Below are positions 23,001 through 33,900 of a stretch of DNA of 64,000 nt, piece after piece. The notes beneath the pieces were generated by a model. The model did no database searches and was not told the origin of the DNA. It worked only from the letters and a program-made list of their open reading frames with translations. The stretch is from Haliclystus octoradiatus (lineage: Eukaryota; Cnidaria; Staurozoa; Stauromedusae; Haliclystidae): NCBI GenBank assembly GCA_916610825.1, contig OU744448.1, positions 12,252,436-12,316,435 on the forward strand, given 5' to 3'. How positions within the stretch are numbered: the stretch's first letter is position 1; every line of letters begins with the position of its first letter. Made by a program: the position numbers and the translations under genes.

Positions 23001-24751
23001 TCACCATCTGCTTTCCCAACCTTTATCCCTCCTGCGCAGCACTGGCAACACGTCTGTTGCTGATCGCCACCGATCTGCGGGTTAGCTATACAACGGAGGT
23101 CGGCCCTATATAGAAATTAGAATTACATTATTTAATCAATTTTAACAGTCATCCAAAAACATTTTAAGAGGCTACTTTCGTGGAGAAGCAATTTCAATTT
23201 GTAATAATGAATATTGACCAAAAAGAAATGACAATTGAATGAGATTTGAGTGGCGTATTTACAATAATGACGAAGTATCTACTATATTCGTCATAGAACC
23301 CCATCGAGAAAATTAGACACACGGAAAAGGCGTTGATTTTACTAATGTTAACAATAACATTGATAAGAAACATTTATAATATCATGCTAATTTAATTTAC
23401 TTTCTATTCATGAAAACTATTAATAACATATAGCTTGTTTAGGATCAGTCATGCCAGAGCTTTTAATTCGCTTTGCAGGGCGTGGTCGGGACGTAAATCC
23501 CTGAATAGCATAAGTTTAATCTCCATGGGAGCATATCATTAGAAAATCCGTCGGATCGTTGGTCTAAAAGTTTATAGTAAAATACAGTGATTTATTTTCA
23601 GAGTATGATTACTGTATGGTTTGTATGCTGTGACTGAGGAAGTTATAATAAATAATTACTGATACACTTACATAGCTAGCTTGACTCCTTCGGTACAGAA
23701 AACTCGCATAGCTCCATTGCGACAGCACGATGTAAACACCGATGTGCAAATCCTCTCATTTGCAATTTCAATCTTGGTCATGTCGAGAAAGTTACTAGTG
23801 CAGCCAACATTATATTCGATGACTTGTTTCCCAATGGAATAACCTTGATCACAGCATTTTCCAACACTTGCTAAAAATTTATAACAACGAAACACTATTA
23901 TTGAAGTAATAAGGGTACGATAATGAACTTCTATCTACTATTATAATTATAGAGTTTACAAAATTTAAAGTAAGGGTTATATGTAAAGAGGGGGTAATTG
24001 TTGATCTAGTCGATATTTGGTCATTTTTATCTGAGATTTTCAAACAACGAAATATATGATGTTCCTCGGTCTTGTCCTGCCGCAGGGGCACTTCCTCCCT
24101 TTCACACTAAATGCAATATTCGGCAATCAAAGATCTCATTTAGTTTCTAAAATCACTGAAACAATTTTCGCGTAAAAACTTATGCGTGCTGATTATAAGT
24201 ATATTGACACGGTTAGCATACTTATGTTGCCTTCAATGTAACAGCTACGATATAGGAGACAAACCAAAAGAATACACGTCTTAACTATACGTTGAATTCA
24301 AATCCATCAGCAGCAAATATATTAATACAATAGTGTGAGCCAATGCTTCATACTAAAGTCTCTAAAATTAATCAATATTGTAACTATATTATAATCAATC
24401 CAAATCCATCAGTGATATTGATATGATATTTACAAATCAAAAACATTTTGGAATTTATATTTGTTTGGACCCTTGTTTTAAATTGAAAAAGCTGATAATC
24501 TCTATTAAGCCTGGAGATTAAGCAGAATAATTGGTATCAAGAACTGGGATACATCAACATTAATTTAGGTTTATAATATATAAATGTGGAAAAGAAAGAT
24601 GCCACTTAATAATTATTACTGAAATCAGTCAATGTTTTACTATAATATAGATTATGAAAATTACAATAGAAATCTTACCTTGGACTTTACGGTTAACAAT
24701 AAAACATGCAAATACCATAAACGTCAAACTTCCTTTCCTGAACATCACCAT
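16194..24751 (-). CDS. Fibulin-1-like extracellular matrix protein (complete, 11 exons)
   Basis: Secreted, calcium-dependent matrix glycoprotein. Exons in transcript order (plus coordinates): 24751-24679, 23870-23672, 23105-22918, 22415-22215, 22001-21876, 20892-20761, 19786-19658, 19158-19042, 17843-17717, 17036-16858, 16381-16194. Total is 1,659 nt, exactly 552 codons plus TAG, with all phases consistent. Order: signal peptide (residues 1 to about 20), anaphylatoxin-like exons with paired cysteines, a Thr/Pro-rich linker, six EGF modules, then the fibulin-type C-terminal module. Fibulin-1 and -2 are the families that combine anaphylatoxin, EGF and this C-terminus. With only six EGF modules and no long N-terminal insert it is closer to fibulin-1, though shorter than vertebrate fibulin-1, which has nine EGF modules. 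Missed exons cannot be fully excluded, but the frame closes without them. Confidence 0.87.
17717..22415 (-). CDS. Fibulin-1-like exons 4-9: linker and six EGF modules
   Basis: Exons 22415-22215, 22001-21876, 20892-20761, 19786-19658, 19158-19042 and 17843-17717. The first starts with a Thr/Pro-rich linker (EVTTTPTPMPF) and then an EGF with CSDSCEM and CTCSDGYRL. The other five begin D-x-D/N-E-C (DKDEC, DIDEC, DVNEC, DRDEC, DENEC), the calcium-binding EGF start, and several have the Y/F after the central cysteines. One module per exon with phase-1 starts is the usual fibulin plan. The last ends phase 2 after QKTEQ, where the C-terminal module begins. Confidence 0.87.
17980..18081. mobile_element. 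Hairpin MITE, copy 1 (8-bp target duplication)
   Basis: A 102-bp near-perfect palindrome. AGCCTGCTCACAGACTCACT at the left matches the reverse complement of the right end (AGTCTGCGAGCAGGCT). The 8-bp duplication GAATTTAG lies on both sides (17972-17979, 18082-18089). Eight-bp duplications fit hAT-type insertion. It sits in a fibulin-like intron. Confidence 0.8.
18770..18930. repeat. Dispersed repeat, related to about 19930-20060
   Basis: ACGAGGGTACCTTTTTCATG and the following GGTCTCTGAAAACATTTT resemble GAGGGTACCTTTCGACGG and GGTCTTCGAAAATTTTTG near 19975, with further matches (TATTTCAGAA, then AATATT). Two diverged copies of one repeat lie in neighbouring fibulin-like introns. The class is unknown. 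Confidence 0.4.
20237..20250. repeat. C homopolymer tract
   Basis: A run of about 12 C in a fibulin-like intron. Similar runs occur at about 21729-21741 and 35154-35164. They are simple repeats and assembly-sensitive positions. Confidence 0.8.
22918..23870 (-). CDS. Fibulin-1-like exons 2-3: anaphylatoxin-like region
   Basis: Exons 23870-23672 and 23105-22918. The first has VGKCCDQGYSIG, a mid cysteine (YNVGC), ERICTSVFTSCC. The second has QTCCQCCAGGIKVG, GDC, LCSESFQACC. The CC...C...C...F..CC spacing is that of anaphylatoxin-like modules in fibulins. The intron between them keeps phase 2. Confidence 0.85.
24679..24751 (-). CDS. Fibulin-1-like exon 1: signal peptide
   Basis: A 73-nt exon starting MVMFRKGSLTFMVFACFIVN: two possible Met starts, a basic residue pair, then a hydrophobic core, so a signal peptide. 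Donor CCAAG|GTAAG; it ends phase 1, as the next exon needs. The upstream AGCAAAATGG context is an acceptable start. Confidence 0.75.
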
Positions 24752-27550
24752 TTTGCTTTTATCTCAATATTATCAGATGAGGCAGTGACTTTCGATAACA
24801 AGCATTCAGAGCTGATAGAGTATAGAGGCCTATAGAGCAATATATTCCGTTAAAGTGCTATGTGTATACGTCTTTATGAATAGAAATCCGATCTTAGTAG
24901 ACAACAATCTTTCAGCATGAAGTGATATCTCTTCCTAGTCCTTCGATTATGTCAATTGACGGATTGTGGCGTAGACTGGCTCGCGTTGTTTTTTTTAACC
25001 TCAAACTTTTCATTCGTCATTCATGTTGTGAGCCTTGTTGACATGCTGTTAAAATTAAACGTAACCAGGCTTCAAAGTTAGCCGCAATGCCGATATTCGA
25101 TGACACTTGGAAACAACGTTACAAACATCGTGCAATCACGACATACTGACACAGAATGAGCTTCCTATCCGCCCTTTTCGTTACTATAGCGACAAGCAAC
25201 GCTATCTATGTGCTTGTTGACAAAATTGATCCGCAAAAAAATATCAGCAAAGATATCCGCTTCTATCGTCATCGGTCGTCATAGAAAATACACGATAAAG
25301 TTATATTGCATACAGTATAGATTATATTCTTGATGTCTCCATATAGTATGATGTTTATTGTTTACAAAACTATCGATTACTTCATAGCTATGCTGCATTT
25401 CGATTGAGCCCCATAATTTGTGCTATAAGTTTGATAAAACGTGAGTTATCTGCACCAGATCGTATCCGGCAAGTATCTAAATTTTCAAAGACATTCTTAC
25501 TAGAACACATAATTTGTTATAAGACACATTGGTAGCATGTTTCAAAGAGATAGCTGATTGTAATTTGTTTGAATAATTGGCGTCCTGAATATCGAGTAAA
25601 AAGTAAATTTTGAAACAAACATCAAACTTTAGTTTGATGGATTCAATAATCTTGGAGTGCTCAGTATATGACGACATTTCTATATATGAAAGATCGAAGC
25701 TTGATTATTGACTTATTATTGCATAACAGTACCTCAAAAATGAACACATTTATCAATAATTCATCAACATATGGCATATATTGACAATTATAATGATTAC
25801 TCTGCAAGCGGTTATCGTTCTATGATCTATGGTTCTATAATTGTTCATTCTTATATTTATACAGTAATTTTTTAGCTAAAATTTAATAATATCACTTGAA
25901 TCAGTGACAAAAACTTATTATACTTCATGGAAAGGGATTTTTATTGGAATCATTGGCAACTATAGGCATAGCGATACGCAGTGACATCTACTGAGCTTTT
26001 TTATGAACTACAATTTATTTGGATAATGCAGAGTAGTGATACAAACATAAAGTTGTAGGGGAAGCTTGATAATTGCTGGCTAAGAAAATGATTGAAACAA
26101 TTTTAAACATAACGACAATGCTGACGAACTTGGCGCTGATGATCATGTTCTATCTAATTGATATTTATATTTATATTGATATTTATTAATTGAATAAATC
26201 TTAAATTGAAGACAAATAAATCGTTTAATTCATGGAAAAGGATTATTGCTTGGGATTGCAGCGCATTATTCGTCGTATAAAATAATTCCACTCACATACA
26301 GCTTATAATATAATACGTAACACGGATAAGCGTTTTCTATTTGCTTTATAACACAAATAAACTGTTCATTTTGACATTAAAAAGCTCAAATAATGATCGC
26401 ATGTAAATTCCCCAAAAACGACATCATCGTAGAGACTAGAACGAGCCCGGATTTTCAATAGAAACACCCTACGTTTTTTAGAAAAGCTACGACGTAGCCT
26501 GCTCGCAGACTCACTGTCAAAATGTAAACTTGGTATTAAGCCACTATAGTAGACCACTATGCTGTTTACCAAGTTTACATTTTGACAGTGAGTCTGCGAG
26601 CAGGCTACTACGACGAGGTTATAGACGTATTAAGTCGTATTTATTTCGTGTCGGAAATCTCTTTCAACTCGTTGGTCAAAAACTCAGTATAAAACATAAT
26701 AATCAAATTTGATGTGAGTTCAGGATGTGATCATTATGAGCTGCTATAATATTATGAATTCTGATAATATTCTAAAATTAGTTAAAATTAGATGCTATGA
26801 ATACGTATATATCGCTACGGGTTTCGATATTAAGTTCCAACCGTATATTGCTGATTATTCTCACTTTGAAGTTGCTATCCTCGTTTCTATGTTCTGTAAT
26901 TATAGTCACTCAATTTATTTAATCGGTCAGTCTGATTTATGAGACCAATAACTTTTTAAAACACTTTCTCTTTGCATTTGAATCTCCTAGTCGTAGTTTG
27001 GTTATACGACATTATCCAGAACCATCAAGCAATTTCTCTAGTCAGAATTATACCATCATGCAATTTCCACTTTATTCCTTCAGTCTGTATAATCACTCGC
27101 TCGGAATTTTGTCTGCAGTATTGTCTTATATTTCCCAAGGGAAAACCAGGGGATAAAACCTGCAAAAGTTTTCAACTAAAATGAATGCTGTTTATCCCCC
27201 GGAGTACAATATAGTCGAGAAACTCCGACAGAACTCATTCTGCACTCAGGCTCATAATATAGTAGCAATTAGTCATATCTTCGAAACCTCTACAGATCAA
27301 GTCACAATCTATACCTTCTTCTGTGAAAATGTGACATGATTCAGCATGTCCTTAATTATTATAATTTTGATTGAATGTTGATTATGATTTCTATAAAATA
27401 CTACAGCATCTTCTATTATATATTTACAGGTATAGTACTGCGAATTAATATGCGGGCAGCTGCTACAAATAAATTTCATGATTCTTATTACCATGCGAGT
27501 CAGATGTTTGTTATTAATGAATTTTTATCTTAGATTTTTGCCAAGAAACA
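24752..27550. other. Divergent spacer between the fibulin-1-like and PAN/TSP1 genes
   Basis: 2.8 kb between two genes read away from each other, so both promoters should lie here. Apart from the hairpin MITE at 26495-26607 I see no coding exon, RNA gene or clear core promoter element. Confidence 0.5.
26495..26607. mobile_element. Hairpin MITE, copy 2 (8-bp target duplication)
   Basis: Same family as 17980-18081: TAGCCTGCTCGCAGACTCAC to its inverted copy ending GAGCAGGCTA, 113 bp. The duplication CTACGACG is at 26487-26494 and 26608-26615. It lies in the spacer between the divergent fibulin-like and PAN/TSP1 genes. Confidence 0.82.
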
Positions 27551-27925
27551 ATGAACAATATTTTACTATTTCGATGTGTAATTATCCATTTCATTGTACC
27601 TCTTACAACCTGCACGTTAATATCCCAATCTTCGAATGGACTTGGTTTGATTGAGTCGTGCAATCGCATTGAGAACGTGAGCTTTATTGAGAATGAATTT
27701 TTCAAGAATTATCGCATTGAGTCGACTACTAAAGGGCTTATTGCTATCATTAGAGCTACGTCACGTCTGATTTGCAGTCAATTCTGTTTGCATCGTCGAA
27801 TTTGTAATGTTATCAGCTTTGCTCTCTCCGGTGTGAATGCAAAGCAATGCAGCTTGTTTAAAATCAAAAATATTGAAAAACGTTTAAAATTCGATGCCCA
27901 GTCCATTGTCGCCGTTTTCAAAGAG
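27551..27925 (+). CDS. PAN/TSP1 gene exon 1: signal peptide and PAN/apple-like domain
   Basis: 375 nt, 125 codons, ending phase 0 at AAAGAG|GTTTGT. It starts MNNILLFRCVIIHFIVPL, a hydrophobic signal peptide. Residues 45-125 have the PAN/apple pattern: a start FKNYRIE, S-R-xx-C-xxx-C (SRLICSQFC), RRICNVISFA, QCSLFKI, and a beta-strand end SIVAVFKE. The open frame runs 17 codons past the donor, but the phase fit of the next exon favours splicing. Confidence 0.65.
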
Positions 27926-30900
27926 GTTTGTATACAACTGTTGCTCTTGCTCGAACATTCAGTTTCATTTAGACTGTGAAACATTTTGTAATTGGATGTG
28001 TAATACCAAGATATTATAATAGAACCAAGATAGTCTAACTCAGATTTGTGTTTTAAAGAGTTTTAAACAGACCATAATATTATCTTACCTTTGTGAAAAT
28101 CAACCAAATATATTGTATTTAACATCCTCAAGCATTGAATAATTCAAATTTAAAAACGACGTCTTTGTCCGACATCAATAACATCCTCAAAAGTCTATCT
28201 TTGTTGACCCAATATCGATCATTTCCAAACATTTTGATCTGTTTTGCCACGGCAAAATCACTGAGAATTGGCCTCAAAAGCTATTTTAAGATCATCTCGT
28301 TTCGATGCAAAAAAATTACCGGGGCTCAGATTATCAAACAAGCAAACTTACTTTCTTGTGAAAAGTAAAACTGTTAACTTCGTCCTCGTGCAATTTATTA
28401 GCATTCTTTATTATACTAACTTTATTATTATACACAACCATGCAGACATATTATGTTTTTATTATAATCATTAGTTAAATTTATATTCACATTTACATTC
28501 AAATATTGCCAACATAGCTAACTTAATTACAACATAAAAATATTGGTAGAGTAATATTTACAATAGAACACGTTTTGTATACACGCGCAAAACCACATTA
28601 ACATTATACCTTAGGCATATAACTTTTATATAAATATATTTATTTTTATACTACTAATCAATGTTCACAATGTACTCTGTATAAGACAGATACATTATCA
28701 TCTTTATAATTATTGTTATAATTATTTATCATACAACGAAATATATCATCGGAACATTCATAAAGTGGTGTATTTCATTTCTCACTGAAGTTTCTGTAAG
28801 TACAGTTATTTATGTTGATTCAAACCTATACCAGACAAGTAAATTGACAGTCATTCTATTACACGGGATAGTTCACAATTTCACTATACAGTCCTCTATC
28901 CAATCATCTCAATTCATCTGAATCCCGCTGTAATATTGGTCCTTCGTTAACCGGAGTAGCATTCTCAATTTACTATGTCTGAATTCGATACTGATCCAAT
29001 TGCCACATCATCCGAAGATGCAAACACAGATCAATTAGAAGTTGATAGTACAGATACAGTAGCACAGACAGATCATTCCATTAGACCCAGAGTAGATGCC
29101 ATCAATTACAAGCGAAGTAGAGGTGGGAAACTAGCCCATTTCACGAAAACGGCAACATTAGCCAAATCAATTTTGGAACAAAATCCAAACACACGTCTAC
29201 TGAAGTCATACAGAATAAAGCTTCAGACCATCTTTCATGAAGTTGTTACCGCCAATGAAATTGTTTTGTCACAAGCCAAGACAGAGCAAGAATTAGCAGA
29301 GAGTTATGAGTGGTTATCGAACATTGAACTCAAGTACGAAATAATTATCTGTGAAATAGATGATTATTTAGAAGAACACACCATAGCCAATCAATCACAA
29401 GTTAAGTTAGAAGGACAACCACAAACCTCATTAGAAGAAGACCTTTTATTAAGGACACAACAAGAACATACCACACCTCAAGTTAGCCCTGTAAGAAAAT
29501 TAGACTCACAATTAATTAACAATCAAGAAAACAAAAATATTGCGCGAGAAAAATCGAGCCTTGCCATAGACGCGTGGATTGATAAACTCACGGCAAATGA
29601 AGTAAGCGCAAATTTTACTGAAAATTCAGATGCACAATGGGGTGACACGCTTGTTTCATTGACGCTAAAATTAAAAGATTTTAATGGCGACGCATTTGAA
29701 TATCAAGATTTTGTCAATTCGTTCAAACACCAAGTACACGATAGAAAAACACTTTCACCAGACACAAAAATGACGCATTTACTAAACCATTTAAAAGGCC
29801 CAGTAAAACTAGCGGTCGATGGTTTACCACACAACAGTGATGGCTATGTCGAAGCCTTACAAATAATAAAAGAAATGTTTGGGAACAGAGTTTTAATATC
29901 AAGAGCATACATAAACAGAGTTACAAAAGGAAATATAATTTCAAACGATGCAGAGGAAATTAGAGAATTTTATTATCATTTAAATTCATGTTCATCAGCA
30001 TTAAAACAATTGGACTATTATTCTGATATTAATTCACAGCCGTCGTTAATTGCTATTGCTGAACGTTTACCTAAAAGCATTCAATTTCGTTGGAAAAGAA
30101 AAATCGTCGATATTAGAGCAGACAAAAAAGAGCCAGACGTCTTACAATTATTAAAATTTATTAAAAAAGAAATGTTAGCCGCTACAGACGCTGTTTGGGG
30201 AAATTTGGGAATTACAGACAACAAATGTCAATCAATTCAAAATTCATTCAAAACAAACAATGCTAAGAAAATCGTAATCAACACAACAAATACAAGCTAC
30301 AATCAAAATACAAAACAATGTTGCTTTGTTTGTAAAGACAATCACAATATTTGGAATTGCACAGATTTCCAAAATAAGTCGATAGAACAACGCCGTAAGA
30401 CTATTGCAGATTCCTCGTTATGTTTCAACTGTTTCAGAAAAGGACACATCGCAAGTACATGCAACTCAAAATATAAATGCAAAACATGTAACAGTTCACA
30501 TCATACACTTTTACATTATGAAAAACCAACATCATCAGTTCCTATTTCGGACGTTACAGAACACCAGCAACAACAAAATGAAAGCGCCTCTGCGTCATCT
30601 GCGGTTGTTACAACAACTAGTTCTTACAACGAAACTTACGAAAGTAATTTATATTTACAAGTATTACCTGTTAGACTACATGGTCCGAAAGGCGCATTAG
30701 AAACATTAGCATTACTTGATACAGGAAGTCAAGCAACCTTAGTAAATAAAAGCCTAGCTGATAAGATAGGATTGGAAGGAACTCAAGAAAAACTAGACAT
30801 TATGACAGTATCGGGCAGAAATAACATACAAGCAAACAAAGTTAAATTAGAAATTAGCAATCCAGAGGAGCTACTAAAGTTCGAAATAGGTGAAGCCTGG

Positions 30901-33900
30901 TCCGTAGAAAATTTATGTTTACCTCCAATGCCTATTCCTTCTAATAAAGAATTATCAAACTATGCCCATCTCAAAGATATACATATACCTATTATACACA
31001 ATATTAAGGAAATTGGTTTATTGATCGGAGCCAACGAACCTGATTTATTAATCCCATTAGAATGCCGTAAAGGAAAAAGTAAAGAACCTTATGCGCTTAA
31101 GACCCCATTAGGATGGACATTATTTGGGGGGCACAAATCACAAGCTGGTATATCAATATACACAACAATGCATTCCCAATCTACCTCGGAAAAAAGTCAA
31201 TCTACAAATACCGATGCAGAAAAAACGATTCAAGATAACACGCAAAATGCTATTATTAAAACTAAATCTAACAACAAACATTGCAAAGCTGAATCACTTT
31301 GGAATAAGTTACATAATGTAGATTCAAAAGATGAACAGATTTCCAAAGCTCATACCAAGGACATAATTAATATTAATTATCATGCAAACAAACTAAAACG
31401 ATTAACATATTATGATTTATTTGTTTTACCGGTTACCACAAATGACAATAAAACTAGGGGTATTCAACACAAAAGATGTCTACCAACTACTCCGCAAGTC
31501 AAGAAGAAGATCACAACTCATCCTGAAGTGAATATCTTGTCCGTGGTCACTGGCCTTCAGTCCTGTTCACAACGTACCAACCTGGAGATGTCGTCCGTCA
31601 ACCAACAACCAAACATTGACAATCATTGTTCAAACGTACCATGCCAAAGATGGTCATGTCCAATCGCTCAATCCAAAACAAAACCATAGTTCACTATTAC
31701 TCGTCCTACAGTTAAGCTCTGCCTATTAGAGGCTCATCAGTGACAACTTACACTCGTCGTCACGGGGGGACTATGTTAACTTCGTCCTCGTGCAATTTAT
31801 TAGCATTCTTTATTATACTAACTTTATTATTATACACAACCATGCAGACATATTATGTTTTTATTATAATCATTAGTTAAATTTATATTCACATTTACAT
31901 TCAAATATTGCCAACATAGCTAACTTAATTACAACATAAAAATATTGGTAGAGTAATATTTACAATAGAACACGTTTTGTATACACGCGCAAAACCACAT
32001 TAACATTATACCTTAGGCATATAACTTTTATATAAATATATTTATTTTTATACTACTAATCAATGTTCACAATGTACTCTGTATAAGACAGATACATTAT
32101 CATCTTTATAATTATTGTTATAATTATTTATCATACAACGAAATATATCATCGGAACATTCATAAAGTGGTGTATTTCATTTCTCACTGAAGTTTCTGTA
32201 AGTACAGTTATTTATGTTGATTCAAACCTATACCAGACAAGTAAATTGACAGTCATTCTATTACACGGGATAGTTCACAATTTCACTATACAGTCCTCTA
32301 TCCAATCATCTCAATTCATCTGAATCCCGCTGTAATAAAAACATTTATTAAACATTGCTGATATTCAATATGTTTGAAATGTCGCGCGTGGCAAAAAAAT
32401 CAAACAGAACCGGGTTTCATGATTTCATCTGAACCGCGCGAAAAAATGTTTTACTTTTCATAAGAAAGTAAGTTTGCTTGTTTGATAATCTGAGCCCCGG
32501 TAATTTTTTTGCATCGAAACGAGATGATCTTAAAATAGCTTTTGAGGCCAATTCTCAGTGATTTTGCAGTGGCAAAACAGATCAAAATGTTTGGAAATGA
32601 TCGATATTGGTTCAACAAAGATAGACTTTTGAGTATGTTATTGATGTCGGACAAAGACGTCGTTTTTAAATTTGAATTATTCAATGCTTGAGGATGTTAA
32701 ATACAATATATTTGGTTGATTTTCACAAAGGTAAGATAATATTATGGTCTGTTTAAAACTCTTTAAAACACAAATCTGAGTTAGACTATCTTGGTTCTAT
32801 TATAATATCTTGGTAATACTAACATTTTCTTTGACAGAAGCCATGCAAGTTTTCAGCTCCAGGTAAGCTCTTATATATAAACTTGATAAAATAGAGATGC
32901 GGGATTCAAGAGATATATCCATGCTGTGTCATTGTCGAGATGTGTGTATCATATAGCCCATATTTAAAAGTGTACAGAGATGAAAGCTCGTATAAAATGT
33001 ATCATCAATTCCCTCTAAAAGGTTTGACTAAATATAAATGTATGTTTTTGCAAAGACCTTTCGTATAGTTAGCTATGGAAAGCTCAATTGCTCATGGAAT
33101 AGCAAAATACGAATCTTCATGGTATGAATATGTGACGAATTAAATATTGATGATAGCTTGTGTTCTTTAATTGTGTTCTAACTTGTGTTTCGCCATAATT
33201 GTTACTACTTTATGGAGCTGCCCGTGTCGCATGACGGGATGCACTTACAATTACGGCGGCGGTTCATTTATACGGACGTTCTCAAGATATATAGATTGAA
33301 TGTATTGTAACGCCATCTGCCTCTACTGAAACCATTGGCTACATGGACTATAGAATGTTAAATATGCTGTCTCATAATGTGTAATATAGTGCATTGTAGT
33401 CCAGGGTTGTGGTGCATAGGAAACTTTCCACGTGGTTTTAAGCAGATGAATGCTGAATGATGAATGCTGCCTGGAGGCTGGATCAACATTCAAGAGAAGT
33501 AAATGTGACTGACAAAGCACGCAGTACATATTGGTAATGTAATGTTTTCCATGGATACAACCAATTAAGCTATAGCAGCAACTTTAGGAGAATGTCTGGA
33601 TAATGTATATATATTAATCCGTGATAAAATGTAAGATGCAAGTGTGGAGATCAGAAGATAGGAAAAAACAATGGATTGAAGGTAAATATTACAGAGTTTT
33701 CAAAGGACAAGAACACCAGATCTTCAGCTACCAGGAGCACCAATCTGAAGAAAAGCGAAGGAAGATTTATTAAAATCAAAGATATCAGACCTGATCACAA
33801 TGTCCATTCCATTGAACGTTATTGATGCACATCATGCCTTATTTTTACTCCAGTATTGCTTCTCAACCTAAAACATTGGGACTCGAAATGTAAAGACGCC

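Larger units (their letters stand above)
28372..32337 (+). mobile_element. BEL/Pao-type LTR retrotransposon, pol mostly deleted
   Basis: Two 564-bp LTRs (28372-28935 and 31774-32337) begin TGTTAAC and end TGTAATA and look identical base for base. AAAAC flanks both sides (28367-28371, 32338-32342), a 5-bp target duplication. A primer-binding-like stretch TTGGTCCTTCGTTAACCGG follows the left LTR, and a G-rich tract (CACGGGGGGACTA) precedes the right one. Between them is one long gag-protease frame and a short piece resembling the integrase C-terminus. Reverse transcriptase, RNase H and most of integrase are absent, so the copy cannot move alone. It inserted in the left arm of a foldback element. 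Confidence 0.92.
28002..32819. mobile_element. Large inverted-repeat (foldback) element split by a BEL retrotransposon
   Basis: The arms 28002-28371 and about 32435-32819 are inverted copies of each other with few mismatches. Both outer ends read TACCAAGATATTATAATAGA (right end reverse-complemented). Removing the inserted retrotransposon leaves about 850 bp with a short unmatched centre (about 32350-32435). TA at each edge is a possible target duplication. No transposase is visible, so it is a non-autonomous element of unknown class, in intron 1 of the PAN/TSP1 gene. Confidence 0.75.

Noticed and set aside
13188..24751. The SVEP1-like and fibulin-like exons as one giant gene
   Set aside because: The fibulin-like model closes with a stop at 16194 and the SVEP1-like model opens with its own signal peptide at 13901.
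28135..28368. A 77-codon open frame, repeated in reverse at 32451-32684, as a duplicated gene
   Set aside because: Both frames are just the arms of the foldback element; there is no start context or domain, and the similarity extends beyond the frames.
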